From Ruegeria sp. A3M17 (GTDB lineage Bacteria > Pseudomonadota > Alphaproteobacteria > Rhodobacterales > Rhodobacteraceae), in contig NZ_QOCF01000019.1 of the NCBI RefSeq assembly GCF_003318255.1, forward strand, positions 86,113-150,112: a stretch of 64,000 bases of DNA, read 5' to 3'. Below the pieces are notes generated by a model. It did no database searches and was not told where the DNA came from. It saw nothing but the letters and a program-made list of their open reading frames with translations. The position numbers and the translations under genes are program-made. Numbering within the stretch: the first letter of the stretch is position 1; each line of letters begins with the position of its first letter. Shown piece after piece: positions 35,216 through 46,007 of this stretch.

Positions 35216-35986
35216 ATGACCAAAGAGATAGTTCTGATCCATGGGGCCTTTGCCGGACCTTGGTGTATGGCGGACTACGCGGGTTTCTTCCGCGCACGTG
35301 GTTGGACGGTGCATACTCCTGCGCTGCGCTTTCATGGCGGGGACCCCAAGGCCGAGCCTGACCCCGGACTTACGGATATCAGTGTCGCGGATTATGCCAA
35401 TGATATTACCGAGCTCGTGCAGGGCTTGGACAGCAAGCCGGTCATCCTCGGCCATGCCATCGCGGGCGTGGTGGCGCAGCAAGTGGCCGCGCGCAGGTTG
35501 GCCAGCGCCATTGTCCTGATCAATCCGAACGCACCGTGGGGGACGTTGCCCGAAACCGACGATGAGCGCGCCATCCCGCGCGCGCTGATGGAGGGTGGGG
35601 CGTTCTGGAAACAGCCCATGCATGTCGAGTTCGACCTGATGGCCCCTTTTGCGCTGAACAAGATGCCCGAGGCGCAGCAGCATGAGGTGTTCGACCAACT
35701 GGGTGCAGAAAGCGGTCGAGTGATGTTCGAGATGTTCTTTTGGATGTTCGACGATCACCACGCGATGAAGGTCGATATCGACAAGGTCGACTGCCCGGTG
35801 CTGATCGTCTCGGGCACCGAGGATCGCGCCGTCAACCCAAACACCTGCCGTGCGCTGGCCAATCTGTACGGGGATCGCGCGACGTTTATGCCCGTGAAAA
35901 ACCACGCGCATTTCCTTTTCATGGAGCCCGACTGGGAGCATCCCGCCGGCCAGATAGCGGACTGGCTGGAGGGGAAGGTGGGCTAG
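35216..35986 (+). CDS. Alpha/beta-hydrolase-fold protein lacking the Ser nucleophile
   Basis: 256 aa with the alpha/beta hydrolase pattern: LIHGAFAGPWCM oxyanion region, VLIVSGTEDRAV (acid) and NHAHFLF (His). The nucleophile elbow, usually GHSxGG, reads GHAIAG, with Ala in place of Ser. The rest of the triad is present. It may therefore be a non-hydrolytic member (lyase or binding role), or the elbow is degenerate. ATG at 35216. Confidence 0.8.
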   Translation: MTKEIVLIHGAFAGPWCMADYAGFFRARGWTVHTPALRFHGGDPKAEPDPGLTDISVADYANDITELVQGLDSKPVILGHAIAGVVAQQVAARRLASAIVLINPNAPWGTLPETDDERAIPRALMEGGAFWKQPMHVEFDLMAPFALNKMPEAQQHEVFDQLGAESGRVMFEMFFWMFDDHHAMKVDIDKVDCPVLIVSGTEDRAVNPNTCRALANLYGDRATFMPVKNHAHFLFMEPDWEHPAGQIADWLEGKVG

Positions 35987-36004
35987 AAGGCCCGACCTTT
36001 CAGT

Positions 36005-36286
36005 TCAGCGATTGACCTGAATACCGCTCTCAGGTTTCCACTTCATGGCACCGTCGCCGCCTTTGATACAACGCAGAAGGTGTTCTTCGCGCGCACTGGA
36101 CGTTTCGGTCACGGTGTTGTTGCCAGAGATCACAACATAGGCGTCCACCGAATAAGCGAGGCCATTGTAATAGCAGAACCGTAACTCTGCCCCGACCGGA
36201 ATAGGCGACGCGCCGATCAGCGACTGCTGCGCGCCTGCCTGACTGGCCAGCAAGGCAAAGGCCAGCCCGAGGGTTAGTGCTTTCAT
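36005..36286 (-). CDS. Small secreted protein, DUF1496-like
   Basis: 93 aa with a Sec signal (cleavage after AGA, about residue 19). The mature region contains FCYYNGLAYSVDAYVVISG and one more Cys (LLRCIKG), similar to the DUF1496 pattern of small periplasmic proteins. GGAGGAC precedes the ATG. Function unknown. Confidence 0.65.
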   Translation of the reverse strand: MKALTLGLAFALLASQAGAQQSLIGASPIPVGAELRFCYYNGLAYSVDAYVVISGNNTVTETSSAREEHLLRCIKGGDGAMKWKPESGIQVNR

Positions 36287-36545
36287 ATTGTCCTCCCGTT
36301 CGAAATTTATGTTCGTTCAAATTGGGTCTTGGACGCTCGGATCCTCAAAATTTGTTCTTTGATGACAATTGCGCGCAAGTGTGAACGAGATCAACGGGTT
36401 AGGCAAGGGGTTTGCGGGCGCTGCCCACATGAACAACCCACACTCAAATCGTTGTATCTTGGCTAGGTAAGAGTTGAGGTTTTTCGGTGGGTGTGAACGC
36501 TGGGCCGTTCACTTTCGATTGGAACCACGTGCACCAAAGTTGCCG

Positions 36546-36950
36546 TTAATCACAAACTATCTTTCTACGCATACCCCAGCTCTCTACGTTCGTGCCCATA
36601 GTCAGAATCGACTTTGTCTTGCCAGTCCAAGTTATCTCAAACTCGTACACCTTTATCTCATGAATAAATAACTCGTTGTTTGACTTCCGTTTTATTGAGA
36701 CAGCGTATGGTGAGGGACTAAATCCTGATCGCGTAAATTCCGGAGAGGATGCCCGATAGTAATTTTCGAGGAATTCCTGAAAGGATACAGGTTCTCCAGT
36801 CCTTATGATTTCCCATTCGTGCCAAGTTCTCGCAATATCACATTCGTCGATAGGCTCGATTACCCAGTCACGAGGAATGGCGGCCGCAGACACTGCAAGG
36901 CCACCTAGTACAACGAAAAAAGCGATTTGAACTGTTTTTCTGATAGCCAA
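36546..36950 (-). CDS. Hypothetical exported protein in AT-rich DNA
   Basis: 134 aa with an N-terminal hydrophobic helix (VQIAFFVVLGGLAVSAAA) that could be a signal peptide, then a soluble region with two Cys (ECDIART, KIVCD). No family recognised. The surrounding 36.4-37.0 kb is visibly more AT-rich than its neighbours and the gene is isolated, so recent acquisition is possible. The preceding 36287-36545 holds no supported gene. Confidence 0.5.
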   Translation of the reverse strand: MAIRKTVQIAFFVVLGGLAVSAAAIPRDWVIEPIDECDIARTWHEWEIIRTGEPVSFQEFLENYYRASSPEFTRSGFSPSPYAVSIKRKSNNELFIHEIKVYEFEITWTGKTKSILTMGTNVESWGMRRKIVCD

Positions 36951-37013
36951 CTGCTTTTCAAAAGTCCTTATAAGCCGATTTTAGGCAGGAATATTGTGCT
37001 CTATAGAGAATTC

Positions 37014-38972
37014 TCAAACATCCAACTCCTCCACAAACCGCGCGTTCTCCTGAATGTACTGGAACCGCAGTTCGGGTTTTTTGCCCATCAGGCGCTCGAC
37101 CAGGTCGCCGGTCTCACCGGGTTCGTCCTCGTCGATGGTGACCCGGATCAATTTCCGGGACGCGGGGTCCATCGTAGTCTCTTTCAGGTCTTTGGCGTCC
37201 ATCTCACCCAGACCTTTGAAGCGGGATACGTCGATTTTACCCTTGCCGCCCAGACCTTTCTCAAGCCATTCGTCGCGCTCGGCCTCGTCCAGGCAATAAA
37301 CGCGTTTCGCGCCTTGGGTCAGGCGATACAGGGGCGGGCAGGCCAGGTACAGGTGGCCCGTGTCGATCATCGGGCGCATCTGGGTAAAGAAGAACGTCAT
37401 CAGCAGCGCCGCGATATGCGCGCCGTCCACGTCCGCGTCGGTCATGATGATGATCTTGTCATAGCGCAGATCGTCGACGTTGAACTTGGTCCCAAGACCG
37501 ACACCCAGCGCTTGCGTCAGATCGTTGATCTCGGCATTGGTGCCCAGCTTGGAACTGGCCGCGCCCAGCACGTTCAGGATCTTGCCACGCAGGGGCAGCA
37601 GGGCCTGCGTTTTGCGGTTTCGGCCCATTTTTGCAGAACCGCCCGCAGAATCTCCTTCGACGATGAATAATTCTGTTCCGTCGCGTGTTGAACTAGAACA
37701 GTCCACCAACTTGCCGGGAAGACGAAGTTTTTTAGTGGCGGACTTACGTTGTGTTTCTTTCTCGGCGCGTCGGCGCAGACGTTCTTCGGACCTCAGAATG
37801 AGGAAATCGAGAATAGCACCGGCGGATTTCGTGTCCGCGGCCAGCCAGTTATCGAAATGGTCGCGGACCGAATTCTCTACCAGCCGCTGCGCCTCGACCG
37901 TCGCAAGGCGATCTTTGGTCTGGCCCACGAATTCCGGTTCACTGATAAAGCAGGACACCAGCGCGCAGCCACCGGTTATCAGGTCGTCGCGGGTGATCTG
38001 CGCGGCCTTCTTGTTGTTGATCAGTTCGCCGTACGCCTTGATCCCTTTCAGGACTGCAGCCCAGAACCCGGCGACATGGGTGCCGCCTTCGGGGGTGGGG
38101 ACGGTGTTACAGTAGGACTGGATGAACCCGTCGCGCGAGGGCGTCCAGTTGATCGCCCATTCGACCTTGCCGGCGGCACCGAATTTTTCTCGAAAGTCCA
38201 CAGTGCCGGCAAAGGGTTGCTCGGCATAGGTGGACGAGCCGTTCATCGTTTCCTTGAGGTAATCCGACAAGCCGCCCGGGAAATGGAAGCTGGCCTCGGT
38301 TGGCGTTTCGCCATCGTCGATATGGGATTTCCAGCGAATTTCGACGCCCGAGAACAGGTAGGCCTTGGAGCGGATGGATTTGAACAAGCGGGCAGGTTTG
38401 AACTTATGATGTCCGAAGATGTCCGGGTCGGCGTGGAAAGTGACGGTAGTGCCACGCCGGTTCGGCGCTGCGCCCACTTTTTCGACCGGACCCTGCGGAA
38501 CACCACGCGAAAAGCGTTGCTCATACAGTTGTTTGTCCCGCGCCACCTGCACGACCATGGAATCTGACAACGCATTAACAACCGATGCACCCACACCGTG
38601 CAGACCGCCCGAGGTCTGATAGGCCTTGCCCGAGAACTTACCGCCAGCGTGCAGGGTGCAGAGGATCACCTCGAGCGCGGATTTGTCCGGAAACTTGGGG
38701 TGGGGGTCGATCGGAATACCGCGCCCGTTATCGCGCACCGTCAGGGCGTAATCGGCGTGCAGCTCAACCTCGATCCGGTTGGCGTGGCCCGCAACCGCTT
38801 CGTCCATCGAGTTGTCGAGGATTTCGGCGACCATATGGTGCAGCGCGCGTTCGTCCGTGCCGCCGATATACATGCCGGGGCGTTTGCGGACCGGTTCCAG
38901 ACCTTCAAGCACCTCGATCGAGGAGGCGTCATAGGTATTGGTCGCTTCTGGCGTCAACAGATCGTCGGGCAT
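37014..38972 (-). CDS. parE: DNA topoisomerase IV subunit B
   Basis: 652 aa, full length. GHKL ATPase (IEVLEGLEPVRKRPGMYIGG, EILDNSMDEAVAGH), transducer, then TOPRIM with EGDSAGGSAK and PLRGKILNV and the acidic DADVDGAH. With ParC it decatenates daughter chromosomes. The family-typical start is MPDDLLTPEAT at 38972; an in-frame ATG at 39005 adds 11 residues. parC is not in the window, as is usual for this group. Confidence 0.95.
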   Translation of the reverse strand: MPDDLLTPEATNTYDASSIEVLEGLEPVRKRPGMYIGGTDERALHHMVAEILDNSMDEAVAGHANRIEVELHADYALTVRDNGRGIPIDPHPKFPDKSALEVILCTLHAGGKFSGKAYQTSGGLHGVGASVVNALSDSMVVQVARDKQLYEQRFSRGVPQGPVEKVGAAPNRRGTTVTFHADPDIFGHHKFKPARLFKSIRSKAYLFSGVEIRWKSHIDDGETPTEASFHFPGGLSDYLKETMNGSSTYAEQPFAGTVDFREKFGAAGKVEWAINWTPSRDGFIQSYCNTVPTPEGGTHVAGFWAAVLKGIKAYGELINNKKAAQITRDDLITGGCALVSCFISEPEFVGQTKDRLATVEAQRLVENSVRDHFDNWLAADTKSAGAILDFLILRSEERLRRRAEKETQRKSATKKLRLPGKLVDCSSSTRDGTELFIVEGDSAGGSAKMGRNRKTQALLPLRGKILNVLGAASSKLGTNAEINDLTQALGVGLGTKFNVDDLRYDKIIIMTDADVDGAHIAALLMTFFFTQMRPMIDTGHLYLACPPLYRLTQGAKRVYCLDEAERDEWLEKGLGGKGKIDVSRFKGLGEMDAKDLKETTMDPASRKLIRVTIDEDEPGETGDLVERLMGKKPELRFQYIQENARFVEELDV

Positions 38973-39170
38973 GGGTGCTGCTCTTGTTTTTGGGTTTGGT
39001 CCCATTATGGCAGGGGATGTGGTCCGGGGGAAGGGGCGCGCGAAGTGTTGTGTGCGGTTTGTCAGCTATGATGCGCCCCGATCGGGCACTGAGGTTGAAA
39101 CGCTATATGTTTGACTTGGCTGGAACCACGGTCACAAGGTCAGCCAGAGCGCCCTATTCCGATGGCCACC

Positions 39171-39686
39171 CTACACCAGCTCTTTGGCCTGCAGCACATC
39201 CGGATAATCGTCAATCCAGTCGCGAAAACGGTCGTTTGTGACAATAGTAGCACTTAGGTCGCGAGCGACCTGTAAAACAAGCGGGTCGGCTGGCGTTCCC
39301 TTGGGTGCGACCATAACGTGGTCAATGGGCAACCCAAGCAGAGCTGCAAGGGTTTTGTCCTTCATGTAGCGATCCGAGATTTTGTAGCCGACATTTGCAT
39401 CGAACACGACGCCGGGGGTCAGGCCGGCCGTTGTCAGAGCGTCGACGACTTCGCGCACGGTGGCAATGTCCGGAACGCCCTCTCGCCAATGCAGAACATT
39501 TGATCCGTCAACAACGGCCCAGTTCTTCGGGGCTTTCGATCTGCGCAACCATTTTCCAACCAGCAATATCGCGCTTGCGACGATGCAAAGCCCTGCGACC
39601 ATTGCCCAATCAGAAAGAGCAGAGTGGAACAGAGTCGCGAACAGGCCGCAGATTGACAGGACAAACAAGTACAGAGGAAGGCGCAT
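39171..39686 (-). CDS. Membrane-anchored NYN/PIN-like nuclease (Zc3h12a-like)
   Basis: 171 aa. One or two N-terminal membrane helices (LYLFVLSICGLFATLF and MVAGLCIVASAILLVGKWL), then an NYN-type nuclease domain: VVDGSNVLHW, VVFDANVGYK, GTPADPLVLQVARD and TIVTNDRFRDW. The acidic residues of the Zc3h12a-like PIN fold are in place. It is likely an RNase held at the inner membrane; the target is unknown. About 165 bp without a gene separates it from parE. Confidence 0.75.
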   Translation of the reverse strand: MRLPLYLFVLSICGLFATLFHSALSDWAMVAGLCIVASAILLVGKWLRRSKAPKNWAVVDGSNVLHWREGVPDIATVREVVDALTTAGLTPGVVFDANVGYKISDRYMKDKTLAALLGLPIDHVMVAPKGTPADPLVLQVARDLSATIVTNDRFRDWIDDYPDVLQAKELV

Positions 39687-39876
39687 GGCTGAAAAATCAA
39701 AATAGTGAAACGGGGTGTCGGCAGTTCTTTATCAGGTGGCGGTGGAGAATGCCCAGAGCGTTCTCATTGCAGTCAGGTGAAATGTCCCGGGTAGACGTGG
39801 CCGCCAAGGCCTCGCATTGTTCCTGCAACCTGTTTAGGTTTGGCTGCAAAAGCAAATGGATACGGGAGGCAAAGAG

Positions 39877-40485
39877 ATGAGCTGGATCAGAACCATCCCT
39901 TTTGATGAAGCAACAGGAAAACTCAGGAAACTTTACGACCGTGTTACTGGCCCCGGCAACAATGTCGACAACATCATGATGGTGCATTCCTTGCGGCCAC
40001 ATTCGATGGAAGGTCACATGGCCATGTACAAGAACGTGCTGCACCATTCGTCCAACACGATCCCGAAATGGTTTCTTGAGGTGTTGGGCGTATGGGTCAG
40101 TGTGCTGAACAAATGCAGTTATTGTGTCGAGCACCATTACGGCGGTCTGCAGCGCATGCTGGGCGATCCGGAGCGTAGTCAGGCAATTCGTGCGGCGATT
40201 GAGGCTGGCACGCCAGAGGAGGCCCCGTTGGATACGGCCCAGATCGAGGCCATGCGTTACGCGCGCAAACTGACCGAAGCCCCGGCGGAGTTGAAGCAGC
40301 AAGACGTAGAAACCCTGCGCTCGGCCGGATGGGACGATGGTGAGATCCTCGAAATCAATCAGGTCTGCGCGTATTTTTCTTATGCGAACCGGACCGTTTT
40401 GGGGCTGGGGTGTTCCACAGATGGTGACATATTGGGCCTGTCGCCCAACAACTCGGATGACCCGGCGGATTGGGGGCACCGGTAA
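39877..40485 (+). CDS. Peroxidase-related AhpD/CMD-family protein
   Basis: 202 aa. The AhpD-like redox site CSYCVEHH and downstream helices match the uncharacterised peroxidase-related branch. The start at 39877 (MSWIRTI) is preceded by GGGAGG; an in-frame ATG at 39856 precedes that ribosome site. It is convergent with the hydrolase at 40492, 6 bp away. Role probably in hydroperoxide reduction. Confidence 0.82.
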   Translation: MSWIRTIPFDEATGKLRKLYDRVTGPGNNVDNIMMVHSLRPHSMEGHMAMYKNVLHHSSNTIPKWFLEVLGVWVSVLNKCSYCVEHHYGGLQRMLGDPERSQAIRAAIEAGTPEEAPLDTAQIEAMRYARKLTEAPAELKQQDVETLRSAGWDDGEILEINQVCAYFSYANRTVLGLGCSTDGDILGLSPNNSDDPADWGHR

Positions 40486-40491
40486 GCGGAT

Positions 40492-41367
40492 TTAGCGCGC
40501 CATCCAGCCCATGATTGCCTGCGCCACCGCTTCGGGCTGTTGATGGTGCAGCCAGTGATCAGCGTTCGGAATGTCTATGCGCGTAAGATCGAGTGCGTAG
40601 TCTTCCAGTCCCTCAGTCGATTCTGGCAGCAACGCCTTGTCTTCACGCCCCCACAGCAACAGGTGGGGGCAGCGAACCATCAACCGTTCCTTCGGCAGCT
40701 CTGGCAGATCCGTGCGCGGTGCGCCGGGTTTCGCAACCACCAGCGGTGACGCGCGGTACCAGTTCAGCATAGTCTCCAGCCGCCCGGGCCGGGCCCATTC
40801 TGTACGATAGACCTGCATTTGCTGGTCCGTCAGCCAGTCTGTGCCCATCCCGAAACGAAAAAACTGTTCGAGTTTGGCGAAATTGTCAGTCGACAAACGC
40901 TCCGCCGCGTCTGGTGCGCGCAGGGCATTGATGTATTGCGAAGCCTCGGATTGCGCGCCCCCTGCGGCCATGGCCCGTTGGAAGGGTGCCGGGTGCACGC
41001 CGTTGGCGATGATCAACCGGTCCACCAGATCCGAGCGGAACATGGCCAAACCATAGGCCACAGACGCTCCCCAATCGTGGCCAAGAACACAAACCGGACG
41101 GGCGAACCCCTTGATCAGCGTCACCATGTCCGAGACCAGTCGCGACAGGGCATAGTGGCCGACGCCATCCGGTGCCCAGCTTTGCCCGTAGCCGCGTTGA
41201 TCGGGGGCGATGCAATGAAAGTCGGAGGACAAAAGCGGGGCCAGATCCTGCCACGCGCCGCCAAATTCGGGAAACCCGTGAAGCATCAACAAGGGCGGAA
41301 GGTCGGGGTCCCCCCAGCTGCGCAGTAGGAACCTCTGGCCGTTAAGATCAATGAACTTGTTTTCCAT
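40492..41367 (-). CDS. Epoxide hydrolase/haloalkane dehalogenase-like hydrolase
   Basis: 291 aa, alpha/beta hydrolase with an Asp nucleophile in VLGHDWGAS, HGFPEFGGAW for the oxyanion hole and a closing PNADHWLHHQQP with the catalytic His. An Asp nucleophile points to epoxide hydrolase or dehalogenase chemistry rather than esterase. The start at 41367 (MENKFIDLNG) is the family-like one; upstream extension to 41433 lacks support. Confidence 0.85.
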   Translation of the reverse strand: MENKFIDLNGQRFLLRSWGDPDLPPLLMLHGFPEFGGAWQDLAPLLSSDFHCIAPDQRGYGQSWAPDGVGHYALSRLVSDMVTLIKGFARPVCVLGHDWGASVAYGLAMFRSDLVDRLIIANGVHPAPFQRAMAAGGAQSEASQYINALRAPDAAERLSTDNFAKLEQFFRFGMGTDWLTDQQMQVYRTEWARPGRLETMLNWYRASPLVVAKPGAPRTDLPELPKERLMVRCPHLLLWGREDKALLPESTEGLEDYALDLTRIDIPNADHWLHHQQPEAVAQAIMGWMAR

Positions 41368-41493
41368 AGCCGAAGCCCTTTGTTGTACCTGAAGCACACG
41401 CCCAGAAAGATGTAAAAGTTTGACACCAATCAAAGCGTGTTTCTCACCCGACTGCTAGGCGTTTTCCCGGACAGTGAGACAAGGAGAACCTGA

Positions 41494-42417
41494 ATGGAAG
41501 TAGTGACGCAGATCGAGAATGTGCAAGACCCTGCCAACCTGTCGGCGATAGCCAAAACCTCACCGACCGAGCCAAGCCCCGAGAGAATTCGTCAGGCCTT
41601 TGAAAGCGGCAAATATCCTTATGATCGCAAAATGGCGCGCAAATCTTATGAGGCGGAAAAGGCGCAACTGCAGGCAGAATTGCTAAAAGTACAACATTGG
41701 GCACAGGAAACCGGCCAGCGGTTTGTCTTGTTGTTTGAGGGCAGGGATGCCGCAGGCAAAGGTGGAACGATCAAACGCTTTATGGAGCACCTGAACCCAC
41801 GCCAAGCACGTGTCGTTGCCCTGAACAAGCCCACTTGGGAAGAGAAGGGGCAGTGGTACTATCAGCGCTATGTTCAGGAATTGCCCACTGTGGGTGAAAT
41901 GGTTTTCTACGACCGGTCCTGGTACAACCGCGCCGGGGTTGAACGGGTGATGGGATTTTGCTCACCCAACGAATATCTCGAGTTCATGCGTCAAACGCCC
42001 GAGCTGGAGCGGATGCTGGTGCGCTCGGGTATCCAGCTCTACAAATACTGGTTCTCGGTCACGCAACCCGAACAGCAACGCCGGTTCAAAAGCCGCGAAA
42101 CCGATCCTTTGAAACAGTGGAAGCTGTCGCCGATCGACAAGGCCAGCCTTGATAAATGGGACGATTATACCGAGGCCAAGGAGGCGATGTTCTTCTATAC
42201 CGACACAGCCGACGCCCCGTGGACCATCGTGAAATCGAACGACAAAAAGCGCGCGCGCCTGAATTGCATGCGCCACTTCCTGTCCACACTGGATTATCCG
42301 GACAAGAACCATGAAATCGTCAACAGCCCCGATCCTTTGATCGTCGGGCAGGCGCATCACGTGATCCAGCATTCGGAACATATTCTGGGCAATTCACTGC
42401 ATCCTGAAACGGTGTGA
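41494..42417 (+). CDS. ppk2: Polyphosphate kinase 2
   Basis: 307 aa. PPK2 core with Walker A (FEGRDAAGKGGTIKRF), the lid/Walker B area YDRSWYNRAGVERVMGFC and DYPDKNHEIV near the end. It transfers phosphate between polyphosphate and nucleotides. AAGGAGAAC precedes the ATG. It stands alone between divergent and co-directional genes. Confidence 0.93.
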   Translation: MEVVTQIENVQDPANLSAIAKTSPTEPSPERIRQAFESGKYPYDRKMARKSYEAEKAQLQAELLKVQHWAQETGQRFVLLFEGRDAAGKGGTIKRFMEHLNPRQARVVALNKPTWEEKGQWYYQRYVQELPTVGEMVFYDRSWYNRAGVERVMGFCSPNEYLEFMRQTPELERMLVRSGIQLYKYWFSVTQPEQQRRFKSRETDPLKQWKLSPIDKASLDKWDDYTEAKEAMFFYTDTADAPWTIVKSNDKKRARLNCMRHFLSTLDYPDKNHEIVNSPDPLIVGQAHHVIQHSEHILGNSLHPETV

Positions 42418-42522
42418 CAGTAGTCCTCTCAGGTAACATTTGAACCTGCGGGTGTAGTCTCAAGGTGAAATTTCGCCGTTCGCCTCTTGTCCCGGCCTCG
42501 GGCCGGGCATAAGGCTGTTCGA

Positions 42523-43887
42523 ATGAGTAAGGTGATGACATATGGTGGCCACTTTCGGGCCATTTCTGTGCTGGGCCTGCCGCTGATCGGCGGGCACCTG
42601 GCCCAATTTGCAATTGGGCTGACGGATACGGTCATGCTGGGTTGGTACGGTGTCGAGGCGCTGGCCGCCGTGACCCTGGCCAGCAGCTATTTCTTTGTGC
42701 TGTTCCTGTTTGGGGCCGGATTCGGTTTGGCCGTTATGCCAATGGTGGCGACGGCTGCGGCAGAAGAAGACGAAACAAGTATTCGCCGTACAACGCGCAT
42801 GGGGTTGTGGTTGTCGTTGATCTATGCGGCGGTCATGATGCCAATGCTGTGGTGGTCGTACCCTATTTTCCTTGCGTTGAAGCAGGACCCGCAAGTCGCT
42901 GAAACCGCGTCCCAATATCTTAGGGTTGCTGGGTGGGGCCTAATTCCGGCGCTTTTGGTGATGGTGCTAAAATCCTATCTGGCCGCGTTGGAGCGGACAC
43001 AGATCGTTTTGTGGATCACCGTGGCCGCTGCAGTGGTCAACGCGATCACCAACTATGCCCTGATCTTCGGCAATTGGGGAGCCCCTGAGCTGGGTGTGAT
43101 GGGTGCCGCCATCGCGTCGGTTGTCACTCAGATCGTATCGTTGGTTTGCGTGGTGATCTACGCCATGCGCGTTTTGCCCGAACATAGTCTGTTCCAAAGG
43201 TTCTGGCGTCCGGACTGGGAGATGTTTCTGAGCGTTCTCCGCCTTGGTGTGCCGATTGGTCTGACGACTCTGTCCGAGGTCAGCTTGTTCGCAATGTCAG
43301 CAATCATGATGGGCTGGCTGGGTCAGGTTCCGTTGGCGGCACATGGCATTGCATTGAATTTGGCATCCGCGACGTTCATGGTGCATCTGGGGCTGTCAAA
43401 CGCTGCGACGATCCGGGCCGGGAACGCGTTGGGCCGGAAAGATAGGCCACATCTGGAACGCGGCGCGATTGCGGTGACGGGGATGTCTTTGGTGATCTCG
43501 GTCCTGACTGTCATCCTATTCCTTGCCTATGCCGAGCCTTTGATTTCCCTGTTCATGGAACCGGATGACCCGCAGCGTCCGGAAATTCTGATGATCGGTA
43601 CAGGCCTGCTGGCCATGGCGGCTTTGTTCCAATTGGTGGATGGCGCACAGGTCATTGCGTTGGGGTTGCTGCGTGGGTTGCAGGATGCAAAGGTCCCGAT
43701 GGTCATGGCCGCGCTCAGCTATTGGGGCGTAGGGATCACGTCGTCGTATTACTTTGGCTTCGTATTGGGCATGGACGGAATCGGAGTCTGGCTGGGCCTT
43801 GTTCTGGGCCTGGCCTGCGCAGCGGTTATGCTGATGGCGCGGTTCTGGATGCGGTCCATCCGTGAGGTTGGTGTGCCCGCCGAGTAA
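42523..43887 (+). CDS. MATE-family efflux transporter
   Basis: 454 aa with 12 predicted membrane helices in two MatE halves (LGLPLIGGHLAQFAIGLTD and LRLGVPIGLTTLSEVSLFAM begin the halves). Na+- or H+-coupled drug/metabolite export; substrate not predictable. Start ATG at 42523; no strong ribosome site is seen. Confidence 0.92.
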   Translation: MSKVMTYGGHFRAISVLGLPLIGGHLAQFAIGLTDTVMLGWYGVEALAAVTLASSYFFVLFLFGAGFGLAVMPMVATAAAEEDETSIRRTTRMGLWLSLIYAAVMMPMLWWSYPIFLALKQDPQVAETASQYLRVAGWGLIPALLVMVLKSYLAALERTQIVLWITVAAAVVNAITNYALIFGNWGAPELGVMGAAIASVVTQIVSLVCVVIYAMRVLPEHSLFQRFWRPDWEMFLSVLRLGVPIGLTTLSEVSLFAMSAIMMGWLGQVPLAAHGIALNLASATFMVHLGLSNAATIRAGNALGRKDRPHLERGAIAVTGMSLVISVLTVILFLAYAEPLISLFMEPDDPQRPEILMIGTGLLAMAALFQLVDGAQVIALGLLRGLQDAKVPMVMAALSYWGVGITSSYYFGFVLGMDGIGVWLGLVLGLACAAVMLMARFWMRSIREVGVPAE

Positions 43888-43908
43888 GCTGTGGCGGGTC
43901 ACTCCGAG

Positions 43909-44310
43909 TCATTCTTTGCCGAAGCGGTCTGCCTTTTTTCGCACCAGGACCGAGCGTAGATCATGCATGGCCAGCAGCAACCGGTCGGTTACGTCTTCCA
44001 GCTGCTCTGGTGTCGCCTTGGATTGCGCCCATTGCGTGGTGAGGTTCAGGTAATCAACCGCGCGGTGAATGTCGTCGATGTCACGCTGGGCCAGCAACGC
44101 TTTTCGTGCCTCCATCCAACGGGCAATCTCGGCTTTGTCAGCGTCGGACAACGTGCGTTGGCCTTGCGGTTTCACCTCGCCATTGCGGATGTTGATGACC
44201 GCGATTTGATCCATCTCGATCCGGCGCTGGCGGTTTTCAGTGTCGATCCTGAAAACCGCCGCACCATTTTCGCGAACGCGGAAATAATATTCGGGCAGTT
44301 CCGACGTCAT
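43909..44310 (-). CDS. Conserved hypothetical protein
   Basis: 133 aa, soluble. Starts MTSELPEYYFRVRENGAAVF and has a helical C-terminal half (DKAEIARWMEARKALLAQ). It looks like a conserved Rhodobacteraceae protein without an assigned domain. It lies 10 bp after aatA on the same strand and is probably co-transcribed with it. Confidence 0.7.
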   Translation of the reverse strand: MTSELPEYYFRVRENGAAVFRIDTENRQRRIEMDQIAVINIRNGEVKPQGQRTLSDADKAEIARWMEARKALLAQRDIDDIHRAVDYLNLTTQWAQSKATPEQLEDVTDRLLLAMHDLRSVLVRKKADRFGKE

Positions 44311-44320
44311 TTGCGCTTAC

Positions 44321-45544
<1,224 letters not shown>

Positions 45545-45614
45545 TCAGCTTGACTGTCATAGGGTGCGCTCGAATGACGATCAAGCGATATGAATTATGG
45601 AATTGGAGAGCCCG

Positions 45615-46007
45615 ATGAACGACGAGAATGACTGGTACGGACCGGACTCTGCGACATTCGGGGACAGACTGGCAGGGGCGCGTGAAGCGGCTGGTATGAC
45701 CCAGGCCCAGATGGCCCGCAGGCTTGGCGTGAAAAAGACAACAATTGCAGCCTGGGAAAATGATCTGTCCGAGCCGCGCGCGAACCGTCTTTCCATGATG
45801 GCAGGTATGGTCAACGTGTCGATCATGTGGTTGCTGACCGGTGAAGGCGAAGGCATGGATGCCCCCGTCGAAGCGGAAGAGGACGCACCCGAGCTTGCGG
45901 ATGTCGTGGCCGAGCTGCGTTCAATCCGCGGTGAAATGCGCGCCAGCGCTGAGCGGGCCGCGAAGCTGGAGAAAAGGGTGCGTCTGATGCTGGAGCAGGG
46001 TCGGTGA
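45615..46007 (+). CDS. XRE-family HTH regulator
   Basis: 130 aa. HTH at about 15-70 (MTQAQMARRLGVKKTTIAAW), followed by an acidic segment and a helical tail (LRSIRGEMRASAERAAKLEK) likely to be a coiled coil. GGAG upstream supports ATG 45615. It overlaps sdhE by four bases (GTGA), a stable pair in roseobacters in my recollection. Target unknown. Confidence 0.85.
   Translation: MNDENDWYGPDSATFGDRLAGAREAAGMTQAQMARRLGVKKTTIAAWENDLSEPRANRLSMMAGMVNVSIMWLLTGEGEGMDAPVEAEEDAPELADVVAELRSIRGEMRASAERAAKLEKRVRLMLEQGR

Noticed and set aside
37749..38567. 272-codon open frame opposite parE
   Set aside because: Shadow of a conserved essential gene; no independent evidence.
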